Shown here: piece by piece, positions 1-9,689 of the stretch
Position numbering within the stretch: the stretch's first letter is position 1
Layout of the letters: every line of letters begins with the position of its first letter
Assembly (NCBI RefSeq): GCF_900101995.1
Contig: NZ_FNAS01000014.1
Location: forward strand, 1-64,000
Reading direction: 5' to 3'
Source: Riemerella columbipharyngis
Lineage (GTDB): Bacteria > Bacteroidota > Bacteroidia > Flavobacteriales > Weeksellaceae
DNA: 64,000 bases
The notes under the pieces: generated by a model
The model's input: only the letters and a program-made list of their open reading frames with translations
Databases searched by the model: none
What the model was told of the DNA's origin: nothing
Position numbers and translations under genes: made by a program

Positions 1-2
1 GT

Positions 3-56
3 ACTCTTGATGATGAATATATCAAAGAAATAATCGAAGACCAAGGGAAAACTTAA
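3..56 (+). CDS. C-terminal end of an unidentified protein (partial)
   Basis: An open frame enters from the left edge and ends at a TAA at positions 54-56, giving 17 codons rich in acidic residues and ending in GKT. The gene lies mostly outside the window, so no function can be assigned. It runs in the same direction as the tRNA and suf genes that follow, and a separate promoter for the tRNA lies in the gap. Real coding is likely because the frame is open to the edge and codon use is like its neighbours, but 17 codons prove little. Confidence 0.4.
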   Translation, partial: TLDDEYIKEIIEDQGKT

Positions 57-141
57 ATTTTAGAACTCCGAAAGACCGATTTTATCAATGCGTCGTATTT
101 GATGATTGAAGGGACCTCTGAAGAAAAAACTTCACAATATT

Positions 142-173
142 TTTGGAGATTAAAAAAAAAGTTGTACCTTCGC
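142..173 (+). promoter_or_regulatory. Promoter of the initiator tRNA
   Basis: A TTTG (142-145) and the element TAccTTCGC (165-173) are separated by 19 bases, matching the Bacteroidota -33/-7 promoter (TTTG and TAnnTTTG) with one change in the -7 box. The tRNA begins 10 bases after the box. Confidence 0.6.
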
Positions 174-183
174 ACCATAATAT

Positions 184-256
<73 letters not shown>

Positions 257-262
257 CTAAGC

Positions 263-296
263 AAAGGTTATCTTATACAAGGTAACCTTTTTTATT
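263..296 (+). terminator. Rho-independent terminator after tRNA-fMet
   Basis: An 8-bp stem AAAGGTTA (263-270) / TAACCTTT (283-290) with a 12-base loop is followed by a T-rich tail. It sits 7 bases after the tRNA. Confidence 0.7.
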
Positions 297-355
297 TGTA
301 TTGTAAACTTAAAAAAAACAATTTATTATTTCTATTACCTTAATAGAGATTGTAG

Positions 356-388
356 TTTGTGCATACTTAAAATAGTTTGTACTTTTGC
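356..388 (+). promoter_or_regulatory. Promoter of the suf operon
   Basis: TTTG at 356-359 and TActTTTGC at 380-388, separated by 20 bases, match the Bacteroidota -33/-7 consensus. The first suf ATG is at 417, giving a leader of roughly 25 bases. Confidence 0.7.
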
Positions 389-416
389 ATTCGTTAAGAA
401 TTTCTAAGAAAATATA

Positions 417-746
417 ATGATAAAAGTTTCGGACAAAGCTAAAGAAAAAGCCATACAACTAATGGCAGAAGATGGTTTCGATGCCACTAAAGACTTTATA
501 CGCGTAGGCGTAAAAAGCGGAGGTTGCTCGGGTTTGGAATATGTTTTGAAATTTGACAATCAAACAACCGATACCGACCAAGTATTTGAAGACAACGGCA
601 TAAAAATCGTAGTTGACAAAAAATCTATTCTTTATCTTGCCGGAACCACATTAGATTATTCCGGAGGACTTAATGGGAAAGGATTTATTTTCAACAACCC
701 TAACGCCGCAAGAACTTGTGGATGCGGAGAAAGCTTTTCGCTATAG
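417..746 (+). CDS. sufA: A-type iron-sulfur carrier (HesB/IscA/SufA family)
   Basis: This 109-residue protein has the normal length for the A-type carrier family, which takes Fe-S clusters from the SufBCD scaffold and delivers them to apo-proteins in the cytoplasm. The three conserved cysteines are present: Cys37 in the GGCSG motif, and Cys101 and Cys103 in the C-terminal CGCGESF. It is the first gene of the suf cluster, 33 bases before sufB, and follows a clear promoter. The ATG at 417 is chosen because it directly follows the promoter leader. The family call is firm. Naming it SufA rather than ErpA or IscA rests on the operon context only. Confidence 0.9.
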   Translation: MIKVSDKAKEKAIQLMAEDGFDATKDFIRVGVKSGGCSGLEYVLKFDNQTTDTDQVFEDNGIKIVVDKKSILYLAGTTLDYSGGLNGKGFIFNNPNAARTCGCGESFSL

Positions 747-779
747 AATTTTTATTAATTAAATCTTTTACAAAAACTT

Positions 780-2228
780 ATGAGTAAATATACAGAAGAC
801 GATCTAAGGGAAGATCTCAAAAATAAAGAATATGAAGCCGGTTTCTACACCGATATAGAATACGAGGATTTCCCCATAGGACTAAACGAAGATATCATTA
901 GGGCGATTTCCGAAAGGAAAGGAGAGCCAGATTGGATGCTGGACTGGAGACTGGAGTCCTTCAAGGTTTGGCAGAAAATGGAAGAACCGGACTGGGCAAA
1001 TATTAAATATGAAAAACCCGATTTTCAGGCGATAAGATATTATTCTGCTCCGAAGAAAAAACCGGAATTAAATAGTCTGGACGAGGTAGATCCCGAGCTT
1101 TTGAAAACTTTTGAAAAACTGGGTATCTCTCTTGATGAACAAAAAAGACTTACCGGCGTCGCTGTAGATGTGGTAATGGATTCTGTGTCTGTAAAGACGA
1201 CCTTTCAAGAGACTTTAAAAGAAAAAGGCATCATCTTTTGTTCTATCTCGGAAGCAATTAAAAATCACCCAGAACTTGTCAAAAAATATCTGGGAAAGGT
1301 AGTGCCAAGGGGCGATAACTTCTACGCTGCTCTGAACTCTGCTGTTTTTTCGGACGGATCTTTTTGCTATATTCCCAAAGGCGTGAAATGTCCTATGGAA
1401 CTTTCTACCTATTTCCGTATCAATCAAGCCGGTACCGGTCAGTTCGAGCGTACTTTAGTGATAGCAGACGAGGGGAGCTATGTTTCTTACCTTGAAGGTT
1501 GTACAGCACCATCGCGGGACGAGAACCAGCTGCACGCTGCCGTAGTAGAACTAATTGCAATGGACAATGCAGAGATAAAATACTCTACCGTACAAAACTG
1601 GTATCCGGGAGATGAGGAAGGGAAAGGCGGAGTCTATAACTTTGTAACGAAGAGGGGACTTTGCGAAAAAAATGCCAAAATATCTTGGACCCAAGTGGAA
1701 ACAGGCTCTGCCGTGACATGGAAATACCCCTCTTGTATTCTTAAAGGAGACAACTCTGTGGGAGAATTCTACTCCATAGCCGTTACCAATATGCACCAAT
1801 GGGCAGACACCGGAACAAAAATGATTCATATCGGAAGAAATACTAAATCCACTATCATCTCAAAAGGTATTTCTGCGGGAAAATCCAACAACTCGTACAG
1901 AGGTCTGGTAAAAGTGATGCCTTCTGCCAAGGGAGCAAGAAACTTCTCCCAATGCGATTCCCTACTGATGGGTAACGAATGTGGTGCACATACATTCCCT
2001 TATATTGAAATAAAAGATCCTTCGGCACAATTGGAGCACGAGGCTACAACCTCTAAAATTGGGGAGGACCAAATCTTTTATTGCAACCAAAGAGGACTGG
2101 ATACGGAGAAAGCCATCGCTCTAATCGTAAATGGTTTTAGCAAAGAAGTCCTCAATAAACTTCCTATGGAATTTGCCATAGAAGCTCAAAAATTATTAGA
2201 AATCAGCTTAGAAGGAAGCGTGGGATAA
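780..2228 (+). CDS. sufB: Fe-S cluster assembly protein SufB
   Basis: A 482-residue protein matching SufB, the scaffold subunit of the SufBC2D complex on which Fe-S clusters are built. The conserved SufB core is visible from the middle onward: a [18 protein letters not shown] region, the [17 protein letters not shown] segment with the conserved cysteine, the [13 protein letters not shown] motif and a C-terminal HEATTSKI and CNQRGLD. The C-terminal domain is a right-handed beta-helix in the family. It lies 33 bases after the A-type carrier gene and is separated from sufC by two unrelated exported-protein genes. Full length, no odd features. Confidence 0.97.
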   Translation: MSKYTEDDLREDLKNKEYEAGFYTDIEYEDFPIGLNEDIIRAISERKGEPDWMLDWRLESFKVWQKMEEPDWANIKYEKPDFQAIRYYSAPKKKPELNSLDEVDPELLKTFEKLGISLDEQKRLTGVAVDVVMDSVSVKTTFQETLKEKGIIFCSISEAIKNHPELVKKYLGKVVPRGDNFYAALNSAVFSDGSFCYIPKGVKCPMELSTYFRINQAGTGQFERTLVIADEGSYVSYLEGCTAPSRDENQLHAAVVELIAMDNAEIKYSTVQNWYPGDEEGKGGVYNFVTKRGLCEKNAKISWTQVETGSAVTWKYPSCILKGDNSVGEFYSIAVTNMHQWADTGTKMIHIGRNTKSTIISKGISAGKSNNSYRGLVKVMPSAKGARNFSQCDSLLMGNECGAHTFPYIEIKDPSAQLEHEATTSKIGEDQIFYCNQRGLDTEKAIALIVNGFSKEVLNKLPMEFAIEAQKLLEISLEGSVG

Positions 2229-2314
2229 GTTGATTTAGCTTTGAAAATATTAAAACAGTTTAATGAAAAACATACTTATTTAACCTCAATAAACCATATA
2301 TTATATTTAATTTT

Positions 2315-2728
2315 ATGAAAAAAACATTTTTTTTATCATTAGTAATGCTATTTTTAGCAAGTCTTTCATCTGCTCAAGAAGCAAAATATCAGCTGTCTAG
2401 CCATATATTAGACATCAATAAAGGAATGCCTGTCGCACATGTAAAAATAGGGCTTTCTAAAAAAGATGCAAATGGGCAGTGGGTCTTCGTAGATGAGAAA
2501 TTTACCGACGAAAACGGACGGGTAAAGAACTTCTTAAAACAAGACAACAATTCTGATAATCAAGGAATTTATAAACTAACTTTCTACACCGCTCCTTACT
2601 TCAAAAAATTGGGAGAAGAAAGTTTTTATCCTTTCGTAGAAGTTGTTTTCCAAATCAAAGGGAAAAATCACTACCATGTACCAATTACCCTAAGTCCTTT
2701 TGGATATTCCACTTATAGAGGTAGCTAA
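2315..2728 (+). CDS. uraH: Exported 5-hydroxyisourate hydrolase (transthyretin-like)
   Basis: This 137-residue protein starts with a Sec signal peptide (MKKTFFLSLVMLFLASLSSA) followed by a transthyretin-like domain. The hydrolase signature residues are all there: the first histidine in LSSHILD, the arginine in ENGRV, the histidine in YHVPI and the C-terminal YRGS. Enzymes of this family hydrolyse 5-hydroxyisourate in the uric acid pathway, and periplasmic versions are known in enterobacteria. No uricase or OHCU decarboxylase is nearby. It sits 86 bases after sufB inside the suf cluster, which is an unexpected place for a purine catabolism enzyme. The catalytic residues argue against a role as a plain binding protein, but the substrate here is inferred. 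Confidence 0.85.
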   Translation: MKKTFFLSLVMLFLASLSSAQEAKYQLSSHILDINKGMPVAHVKIGLSKKDANGQWVFVDEKFTDENGRVKNFLKQDNNSDNQGIYKLTFYTAPYFKKLGEESFYPFVEVVFQIKGKNHYHVPITLSPFGYSTYRGS

Positions 2729-2782
2729 TTTTTATTAAAATAGAATTTCCTTCTTCGAATTGATTTTTAATTTACAAATAAA

Positions 2783-3274
2783 ATGAAATATTATCTTTTA
2801 GTTTTAATGAGCTTTTTCTCTTTGCAGGCATCTTTTGCTCAATATACATCAAGCATATACAGCCTTAATCAAAAAGGAGCCTTAGAGATTGCTAGGCAAG
2901 CCAATTTAGAAGCCGAAAAAATGAATAAAACCGTTTCCATAGCTGTTCTAAACCATTCGGGAGTTGTCCTACTTTTACTGAAAGGAGATAATGTAGGACC
3001 ACATAACACAGAGGCTTCGAGACGAAAAGCATACACTTCTCTATCTACCAAAACCCCTAGTTTTGAACTAATGCAGAAAGCGGCAAACAATCCTACAGCA
3101 AGAAATCTAAATACACTGCCCGAGCTTTTACTTTTAGGAGGTGGTGTTCCTGTTTGGAAAGGAGATATGCTGGTGGGAAGTGTCGGTATATCCGGAGCCG
3201 GAGGAGGGGAAAATGACAATTATATAGCTCAAAAAGCCATAGAAAATTTAGGATTCAGTATTCATAAAAAATAA
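2783..3274 (+). CDS. Exported GlcG/HbpS-family protein, possible heme binder
   Basis: A 163-residue protein with a signal peptide (cleavage probably after ASFA near residue 19) and one GlcG/HbpS (DUF336) domain. Family marks include the IAVLNHSGVVLLLLKGD strand-turn-strand, a segment like RRKAYTSLSTKTPS, and the glycine-rich end VGSVGISGAGGGEND. Relatives bind heme or act in aldehyde/diol degradation gene clusters, so heme or iron binding is a reasonable idea but not shown here. The stop is only 15 bases before sufC, so the two are almost certainly cotranscribed. This placement inside the suf operon suggests a link to iron or oxidative stress. Function remains open. Confidence 0.75.
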   Translation: MKYYLLVLMSFFSLQASFAQYTSSIYSLNQKGALEIARQANLEAEKMNKTVSIAVLNHSGVVLLLLKGDNVGPHNTEASRRKAYTSLSTKTPSFELMQKAANNPTARNLNTLPELLLLGGGVPVWKGDMLVGSVGISGAGGGENDNYIAQKAIENLGFSIHKK

Positions 3275-3289
3275 AAAACAACATAGAAA

Positions 3290-4036
3290 ATGTTAGAAAT
3301 AAAAAATTTACACACTAAAATAGAAAACGGTGCCGAAATACTAAAAGGCATCGATTTAGAAATAAAGCCCGGAGAAATACACGCTATAATGGGTCCAAAC
3401 GGTGCCGGGAAATCTACGCTTTCCTCTGTAATTGCCGGAAAAGAAGACTATGAAGTAACCAATGGCAAAATCCTATTTGATGGTGAAAATATCGCAGAAG
3501 ATGCTCCCGAAGAGAGAGCCCACAAAGGCATTTTCTTATCTTTTCAATATCCTGTGGAAATACCTGGAGTATCGGTAACCAATTTCATAAAAGCCGCCAT
3601 CAATGAAAATAGAAAAGCAAACGGATTGGCAGAAATGCCGGCTAAGGAAATGCTGGCTTTAATCAGAGAAAAATCCGAATTACTCGGCATTAAAAAAGAT
3701 TTTCTGGCGCGTTCTCTCAACGAAGGCTTCTCCGGAGGTGAAAAGAAAAGAAACGAAATTTTTCAAATGATGATGCTCAACCCTAAATTGGCCATTCTCG
3801 ACGAAACCGATTCCGGACTGGATATCGATGCTCTAAGAATAGTAGCAGAAGGGGTAAATCATTTCAAGAATGAGAATAATGCAGTACTCCTAATCACCCA
3901 CTACCAAAGACTACTGAACTATATTCAGCCTGATTTTGTGCATGTATTAGCAGACGGGAAAATCATCAAAACAGGGGACAAAACTTTAGCCTTAGAACTT
4001 GAAGAAAAAGGCTACGACTGGCTAATCAAGCACTAA
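3290..4036 (+). CDS. sufC: Fe-S assembly ATPase SufC
   Basis: A 248-residue ABC-type ATPase, the usual length for SufC, which drives the shape changes of SufBC2D. The Walker A is at residues 34-42 (GPNGAGKST), the Q-loop is in FLSFQYP, and the signature is the SufC-typical [10 protein letters not shown]. Walker B is in [12 protein letters not shown], and the switch histidine is in LLITHYQR. No membrane partner is needed, as this is a soluble assembly ATPase. The gene follows the GlcG-like gene by 15 bases and precedes sufD by 45 bases, in the order BCD that is normal for the operon. Confidence 0.97.
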   Translation: MLEIKNLHTKIENGAEILKGIDLEIKPGEIHAIMGPNGAGKSTLSSVIAGKEDYEVTNGKILFDGENIAEDAPEERAHKGIFLSFQYPVEIPGVSVTNFIKAAINENRKANGLAEMPAKEMLALIREKSELLGIKKDFLARSLNEGFSGGEKKRNEIFQMMMLNPKLAILDETDSGLDIDALRIVAEGVNHFKNENNAVLLITHYQRLLNYIQPDFVHVLADGKIIKTGDKTLALELEEKGYDWLIKH

Positions 4037-4081
4037 TCCCATAAAAATATTATCCGAACACAAACGAATAAAAAAGGAATT

Positions 4082-5389
4082 ATGTCTTTACAAGAACAAA
4101 TTATACATAATCACAATCATTTTTTAGAAACCCTTAGTAATCACGCTTTTGACAAAGCAAGAGTACAGGCATTGTCTGTATTTGAAACAAAAGGTTTTCC
4201 TACCAAAAAAGACGAGGAATACAAGTACACCAATCTAAAAGAAATTATAGAAAAGGATTATCGGTTTTTCCCTAAACCCGAGCATCACATAGATCAAGCT
4301 CAGCTGGATGCACTTCACTTTGGAGAAGATAATTTTGATTATGTCGTGTTTATCAATGGTTCTATACGTAAAGAGTTCTCTCACATTTCTACCAAGAATG
4401 TAACCGTAATTCCAATAGAAGAGGCTTTGGGAAATAACGAATATAAGACTGCCATCGAAAATCACTTCAATAAACTTTCTGCCAAAGATAATGTTATTAC
4501 TTCGCTTAACTTGGCTTATTTCAAAGCAGGATGTTTCATTTTTGTTCCCAAAGGCACCATCGTAGAAAAACCTATACACCTGTTTTATCTCTCTCAAAAT
4601 CAAGAAGAAAATACTTTTTACAATATCCGCAATCTATTGATAGCAGAGGAAGAATCCGAAATAGAAGTGATAGAGAGTCATCATAATTTTGATAATCATT
4701 TCGTATTTACCAACACCGTTACGGAAATTTTTGTTCAGTCTAACGCTAAAGCAGACTGGCACAAACTACAATCCGATAATGATACTTCCTACCTCGTAGA
4801 CCATACTTTTGCAAGCCAAGAAAGAGACAGCAGGGCAACGGTAAATACTTTCTCTTTCGGAGGAAAATTGGTAAGAAACAACCTTGACTTTATCCACCTC
4901 GGCGAGAATATCAATTCCTTTATGAACGGCATTACCATTATAGGTAAAGAACAATTGGTAGATCACCACACGGCTGTTCACCACAACTACCCTAACTGCG
5001 AAAGCTATCAAAACTACAAAGGTATTTTTAATGACAAAGCACACGGTGTTTTCAATGGTAAAGTATTCGTGGATAAAATTGCCCAAAAAACCAATGCTTA
5101 TCAGCAAAACAACAATATCCTCTTGAATGAAGGAGCTACAATAGACTCCAAACCTCAGCTGGAAATCTTTGCTGATGATGTAAAATGCTCTCACGGATGT
5201 ACCGTAGGACAACTGAACGAGGAATCTCTTTTCTATCTGAGAGCGAGGGGTATTTCCAAAAAAGAAGCACAAGCCCTCCTACTCTATGCATTCGCAAATG
5301 ATGCTATGCAAAACATAGATATAGAGCCTCTAAAACTAAAAATATCCAAACTCCTCGCAGAGAAATTAGAGGTAGATATTGAGTTTTAG
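4082..5389 (+). CDS. sufD: Fe-S cluster assembly protein SufD
   Basis: A 435-residue SufD, the paralogue of SufB in the SufBC2D scaffold. Visible family features are the N-terminal helical region with [14 protein letters not shown], the beta-helix core with [16 protein letters not shown], and the C-terminal [11 protein letters not shown] motif followed by [12 protein letters not shown] and LLYAFA. The gene ends the visible suf cluster: its stop codon overlaps the stop of the convergent uvrB by four bases. SufS and SufE, which usually follow SufD and provide sulfur, are not in the window. Confidence 0.96.
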   Translation: MSLQEQIIHNHNHFLETLSNHAFDKARVQALSVFETKGFPTKKDEEYKYTNLKEIIEKDYRFFPKPEHHIDQAQLDALHFGEDNFDYVVFINGSIRKEFSHISTKNVTVIPIEEALGNNEYKTAIENHFNKLSAKDNVITSLNLAYFKAGCFIFVPKGTIVEKPIHLFYLSQNQEENTFYNIRNLLIAEEESEIEVIESHHNFDNHFVFTNTVTEIFVQSNAKADWHKLQSDNDTSYLVDHTFASQERDSRATVNTFSFGGKLVRNNLDFIHLGENINSFMNGITIIGKEQLVDHHTAVHHNYPNCESYQNYKGIFNDKAHGVFNGKVFVDKIAQKTNAYQQNNNILLNEGATIDSKPQLEIFADDVKCSHGCTVGQLNEESLFYLRARGISKKEAQALLLYAFANDAMQNIDIEPLKLKISKLLAEKLEVDIEF

Positions 5390-7383
5390 CTTTGTGATTT
5401 CAGAGCAGCAATTTCATCTCGAAATTTAGCGGCACGGATAAAATCCAAATTCTTAGCTGCCGCTTCCATTGCTTTTTGTTTTTCTGCAATAAGGCTTTCC
5501 AACTCCTCAGAAGAGTATTGGGCTTTATCTTCAGCCACTTGCCTTATGATTTCTTTCTGAGTGTATTTATCATCTGGGAAATCGTGAGTTCTGCCCACTA
5601 AGGCTTCCGAGATTTTTTTGTTAAGCGCTTTTGGGGTAAGATTGTGGTCTTTGTTGTATTTGATTTGTTTCTCACGGCGGTAGTTGGTTTCATCTATTGT
5701 CGCCTGCATAGATTTTGTCATCTTGTCTGCATACATTATTGCCTTTCCATTTATATTTCTTGCGGCACGCCCCACGGTCTGAATCATAGAACGACGGGAA
5801 CGTAGCATCCCCTCTTTATCGGCATCTAAAATTGCCACTAAGGAAACCTCCGGCAAATCCAAGCCCTCCCTCAATAAGTTCACCCCTACCAAAACATCGA
5901 ATAGCCCGGCTCTTAAATCTTGTATAATCTGAATCCGCTCCAATGTCTCCACATCTGAATGGATATACCTCGTTCTTATCCCAACTTTTTCAAAATATTT
6001 GGTCAGTTCCTCCGCCATTTTTTTCGTTAAAGTCGTTACTAATACCCGCTCATCTTCCTCTGCGCACTTTTGTATTTCCTCTATCAAATCATCGATTTGG
6101 TTAAGCGTAGGGCGCACCTCTATAATCGGGTCCAAAAGCCCCGTAGGTCTGATAATTTGCTCCACATATTCCCCTTCTGTTTTCTCAAGCTCGTAGTCCG
6201 CCGGTGTCGCCGAAACATAGATGACTTGATTTTGCATTGCCTCGAACTCATCAAACTTCAGAGGTCTGTTGTCTAATGCTGCCGGAAGGCGGAAACCATA
6301 TTCCACAAGCACCTCCTTTCTACTACGGTCTCCCCCGTACATCGCGTGAACCTGAGGAATAGTAACATGGCTTTCATCAATTACCATTAGATAATCCTTG
6401 GGGAAATAATCCAACAAACAAAACGGACGCGTCCCCGGCAGACGCCCATCCATATATCTGGAATAGTTCTCTATTCCCGAACAATAGCCCAATTCTTTTA
6501 TCATCTCCAAGTCCAATTCGGTACGCTCTTGCAGCCGCTTGGCTTCCAATGGCTTTCCTATTTCTTGGAAGAAAGAAACTTGCGCCATCATATCATCTTG
6601 AATACTTCTGACAGCTTTGTGAAGCGTTTCTTTGGAAGTTACGAAAAGATTGGCTGGGTAGATATTTATCTTGTCAAAATCCGACATCAGACTGCCCGTC
6701 ACGGGGTCAAAACTATGAATTTGTTCTATCTTATTCCCAAAAAACTGCACGCGTATTGCATTATCCGCATAAGCGGGGAAAATATCTATCACATCTCCTT
6801 TCACACGGAAAGAGCCTCTCCCAAACTCATTCAATGCTCTTGAATACAGGGCACTAACCAATTTATGCAAAAGCTCCGTTCGGGTAATGCTTACCTCTTT
6901 ATCTATCTCTATTAAAGATTTATTGAACTCTGTAGGGTTCCCTATACCATAGATACAAGACACAGACGAAACGATTAAAACATCTCGCCGCCCCGACAAC
7001 AGACTCGCCGTGGCAGAAAGCCGCAGTTTTTCCACCTCTTCGTTTATACTGAGATCTTTCTCTATATAAGTCCCTGTGGAAGCAATATATGCCTCCGGCT
7101 GATAGTAATCGTAATAAGAAACAAAGTATTCCACCGCATTATCGGGAAAAAATTCTTTGAACTCCATAAAAAGCTGTGCCGCCAAAGTCTTATTGTGAGC
7201 CAAAACAATCGTTGGGCGTTGTATCTCCTGTACCACATTAGCGATAGTAAAGGTTTTCCCCGAACCGGTTACCCCTAATAGGGTTTGGTATTTATCCCCG
7301 TCCAAGATGGCTTTACTAAGTTTTTCTATGGCTGTTGGCTGATCGCCTGTTGGCTGATATTCCGAATGAAGCTTAAATTTCAT
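5386..7383 (-). CDS. uvrB: Excinuclease ABC subunit B
   Basis: A 665-residue UvrB, the DNA damage-verifying helicase-like subunit of nucleotide excision repair. The Walker A (GVTGSGKT) is at residues 37-44. The beta-hairpin with [11 protein letters not shown] lies near residues 90-100, followed by helicase motifs including DESHVT and the QTVGRAARN motif VI. The C-terminal UVR domain (residues about 625-660) binds UvrC. Length is normal. The promoter's -7 box ends only three bases before the ATG. uvrC lies 10 kb away on the other strand. Convergent with sufD with overlapping stops. Confidence 0.98.
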   Translation of the reverse strand: MKFKLHSEYQPTGDQPTAIEKLSKAILDGDKYQTLLGVTGSGKTFTIANVVQEIQRPTIVLAHNKTLAAQLFMEFKEFFPDNAVEYFVSYYDYYQPEAYIASTGTYIEKDLSINEEVEKLRLSATASLLSGRRDVLIVSSVSCIYGIGNPTEFNKSLIEIDKEVSITRTELLHKLVSALYSRALNEFGRGSFRVKGDVIDIFPAYADNAIRVQFFGNKIEQIHSFDPVTGSLMSDFDKINIYPANLFVTSKETLHKAVRSIQDDMMAQVSFFQEIGKPLEAKRLQERTELDLEMIKELGYCSGIENYSRYMDGRLPGTRPFCLLDYFPKDYLMVIDESHVTIPQVHAMYGGDRSRKEVLVEYGFRLPAALDNRPLKFDEFEAMQNQVIYVSATPADYELEKTEGEYVEQIIRPTGLLDPIIEVRPTLNQIDDLIEEIQKCAEEDERVLVTTLTKKMAEELTKYFEKVGIRTRYIHSDVETLERIQIIQDLRAGLFDVLVGVNLLREGLDLPEVSLVAILDADKEGMLRSRRSMIQTVGRAARNINGKAIMYADKMTKSMQATIDETNYRREKQIKYNKDHNLTPKALNKKISEALVGRTHDFPDDKYTQKEIIRQVAEDKAQYSSEELESLIAEKQKAMEAAAKNLDFIRAAKFRDEIAALKSQS

Positions 7384-7386
7384 AAT

Positions 7387-7395
7387 ACAAAGATA
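7387..7395 (-). promoter_or_regulatory. -7 element of the uvrB promoter, 3 bases before the ATG
   Basis: On the minus strand TAtcTTTGT is followed by ATT and then the uvrB ATG. Transcription from such an element would start at or just beside the ATG, so the mRNA should have almost no leader. Confidence 0.6.
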
Positions 7396-7499
7396 ACCGT
7401 TTTTTTTATGGTTGAATGATAGACATTGCCAAAGACAAACATTTTGATAATTAGAATGTTTATAAATATTAGCAAGCCACTAAGTATAGTATTTTTTTT

Positions 7500-7508
7500 T
7501 ACCTTTGC
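7500..7508 (+). promoter_or_regulatory. -7 element of the rimO promoter
   Basis: TAccTTTGC matches the Bacteroidota -7 consensus. It contains a TTG that is in frame with rimO, but since the RNA should begin downstream, that TTG cannot be the start codon and the ATG at 7535 is preferred. Confidence 0.65.
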
Positions 7509-7534
7509 ACCTCAAAAAAAAAGAGATAAAATCA

Positions 7535-8839
7535 ATGAGAACCAAATCTGTAGGGAAAAAGAAAATCAATATCATCACATTAGGATGCTCTAAAAATATC
7601 TACGACTCCGAAGTACTAATGGGACAGCTAAAAGCCAACGACAAACAAGTAGTACACGAAAAGCGTGGTGATATCGTAGTGATTAACACCTGCGGATTCA
7701 TTGATAATGCCAAAGAAGAGTCTATCAATACCATTCTCAGCTGTGTAGAGGCTAAAAATAGAGGCGAAATAGAGAAAGTTTTCGTTACAGGCTGTCTATC
7801 CGAACGGTACAAACCAGATTTGGAAAAAGAAATTCCGGATGTGGATCAATTCTTTGGTACAAGAGATTTGCCTATTTTGCTCAAACATCTTGGAGCAGAC
7901 TATAAACACGAATTGGTGGGCGAACGCCTCACGACTACGCCTAAGCACTATGCTTACCTGAAAATCTCCGAAGGCTGCGACCGCCCTTGTTCGTTCTGTG
8001 CTATTCCGCTAATGAGAGGCAAACACATTTCTACGCCTATCAAGAAGCTCGTGGAAGAAGCTCGTAAATTAGCAAAATCCGGAACCAAGGAACTTATTCT
8101 CATTGCACAAGATTTAACCTATTACGGACTTGATATTTACAAAAAAAGAGCCCTCGCAGAGCTTCTAAAAGAACTCGTAAAAGTAGAAGGAATAGAGTGG
8201 ATTAGATTACATTATGCCTTTCCTACAGGGTTTCCGGAAGATGTTTTAGAGGTTATAAAGACAGAACCAAAAGTCTGCAACTACATAGACATTCCACTCC
8301 AGCATATCAATAGCGATTTGCTAAAATCTATGAAGCGAGGAACTTCACACGAAAAAACAAATGCTCTCTTAGCCAAATTCAGAAAAGCCGTTCCAGATAT
8401 GGCAATCCGTACAACACTGATAGTAGGCTACCCCGGAGAAACAGAGGAGCGTTTTCAGGAATTGAAAGATTGGGTGGCAGAGCAACGCTTTGACCGCTTA
8501 GGTTGTTTTACTTATTCGCACGAGGAAAGTACCTTTGCCTATAATTTGGCAGATGATGTGCCGCAGGAAGTGAAAGAAGCACGGGTAGAAGAAATAATGG
8601 CACTACAATCCCAAATCTCTTGGGAGAAGAATCAAGAAAAAATTGGGAAGACATTCCGCTGTATTTTTGATAGAAAAGAAGGCAATTACTTCGTGGGCAG
8701 AACAGAATACGACTCGCCTGATGTCGACAACACCGTCCTCGTCCCTGCAAAGGAAACTTATATTCCCGTAGGCAAGTTTACAAATATCAAAATCACCTCT
8801 GCAGATGAATTTGACCTCTATGGGGAAGTAGTACCTTAA
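7535..8839 (+). CDS. rimO: Ribosomal protein S12 methylthiotransferase RimO
   Basis: A 434-residue radical-SAM methylthiotransferase that modifies an aspartate of ribosomal protein S12. The N-terminal MTTase domain carries LGCSKN, NTCGFI and TGCLSERY, whose three cysteines hold one Fe-S cluster. The radical-SAM motif CDRPCSFCAIP (CxxxCxxC) holds the second. A TRAM domain fills the last 70 residues. The GCSKN and FIDNAKEES segments fit RimO rather than MiaB. The start at 7535 is chosen because the longer frame, beginning with TTG at 7505, would start inside the promoter -7 box. A strong terminator follows the stop. Confidence 0.95.
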   Translation: MRTKSVGKKKINIITLGCSKNIYDSEVLMGQLKANDKQVVHEKRGDIVVINTCGFIDNAKEESINTILSCVEAKNRGEIEKVFVTGCLSERYKPDLEKEIPDVDQFFGTRDLPILLKHLGADYKHELVGERLTTTPKHYAYLKISEGCDRPCSFCAIPLMRGKHISTPIKKLVEEARKLAKSGTKELILIAQDLTYYGLDIYKKRALAELLKELVKVEGIEWIRLHYAFPTGFPEDVLEVIKTEPKVCNYIDIPLQHINSDLLKSMKRGTSHEKTNALLAKFRKAVPDMAIRTTLIVGYPGETEERFQELKDWVAEQRFDRLGCFTYSHEESTFAYNLADDVPQEVKEARVEEIMALQSQISWEKNQEKIGKTFRCIFDRKEGNYFVGRTEYDSPDVDNTVLVPAKETYIPVGKFTNIKITSADEFDLYGEVVP

Positions 8840-8840
8840 T

Positions 8841-8896
8841 GCACAAAAGGCATTTTATTTCAAATAAATATTTGATTTAAGTTTGTGCTTTTTTTT
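8841..8896 (+). terminator. Terminator after rimO
   Basis: GCACAAA (8841-8847) pairs with TTTGTGC (8882-8888), with an inner palindrome around TCAAATAAATATTTGA, followed by a run of eight T. Orientation suits rimO only; the convergent exonuclease gene would not get a T run. Confidence 0.75.
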
Positions 8897-8902
8897 AATA
8901 AC

Positions 8903-9667
8903 CTAAATCTGAAATTCTACTAAAACAGGGCAGTGGTCGGAGTGGACAGCTTCTTTTAGAATGATGCCGCGAGTAAGTTTTTCACGCATACTATTGGATA
9001 CGAAATGATAGTCTAATCGCCAGCCTTTGTTTCGTGCTCTGGAATTTTGTCTATAGCTCCACCACGAGTAGTTGTCCGGCTCTTGATTAAAGAAACGAAA
9101 GCTGTCCATAAGTTCGCATTCTTGCATAAACTTTGTCATCCATTCTCTCTCCATCGGCAAAAATCCTGAAACATCTTTCAGTCTTACGGGGTCGTGGATA
9201 TCTATCGCTTCGTGGCAAATATTGAAATCTCCGGAAATGATTAAGTTTGGAATTTCTTTTTTTAGATTTTTGATATAGTCTAAAAAGTCATAGCAAAACT
9301 GCATTTTGAAATCTAGCCGCTCTATATTAGATGCAGAAGGAACATATACCGATATTACAGAAAATCCCTCAAAATCAGCTCTGATGATACGCCCCTCACT
9401 ATCATACTCCGGTATGCCGCAGCCATAGACGATTTGGTTTGGAGTTGTTTTTGCAGCGATGCCTACACCGCTGTATCCTTTTCTTTCTGCCGAATACCAA
9501 TAAGTTTTGTATCCTATTTCTTCAAATCCCTTGATATCTATTTGGTCTTTTCCTGCTTTGCTTTCTTGGATACACAGAATATCCGGCGAAGCTGTTTTCA
9601 GCCATTCTAAAAAATCTTTCTTAAATGCTGCTCGAATGCCATTTACATTATAGGATATTACTTTCAT
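8903..9667 (-). CDS. xth: Exodeoxyribonuclease III (AP endonuclease family)
   Basis: A 254-residue enzyme of the exonuclease III/AP endonuclease family, which cuts DNA at abasic sites and acts in base excision repair. Motifs visible in order are MKVISYNVNGIRAA with the metal-binding Asn, CIQESKA with the metal-binding Glu, SGDFNICHEAIDI, and near the end GWRLDYHFVS and the catalytic histidine in SDHCPV. The start at 9667 is preferred over an upstream frame extension because MKVISYNVNG is the family's normal N-terminus and the extension would overlap dus. It lies 22 bases after dus and is probably cotranscribed with it. Confidence 0.94.
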   Translation of the reverse strand: MKVISYNVNGIRAAFKKDFLEWLKTASPDILCIQESKAGKDQIDIKGFEEIGYKTYWYSAERKGYSGVGIAAKTTPNQIVYGCGIPEYDSEGRIIRADFEGFSVISVYVPSASNIERLDFKMQFCYDFLDYIKNLKKEIPNLIISGDFNICHEAIDIHDPVRLKDVSGFLPMEREWMTKFMQECELMDSFRFFNQEPDNYSWWSYRQNSRARNKGWRLDYHFVSNSMREKLTRGIILKEAVHSDHCPVLVEFQI

Positions 9668-9689
9668 TTTTTTAGGATAATTTATATGA

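Noticed and set aside
4766-5272. Long minus-strand frame inside sufD
   Set aside because: Antisense shadow of a conserved gene; hydrophobic composition from the reverse of coding sequence.
8968-8977. Possible replication origin or DnaA boxes
   Set aside because: No cluster of DnaA boxes or dnaA/dnaN genes in the window.
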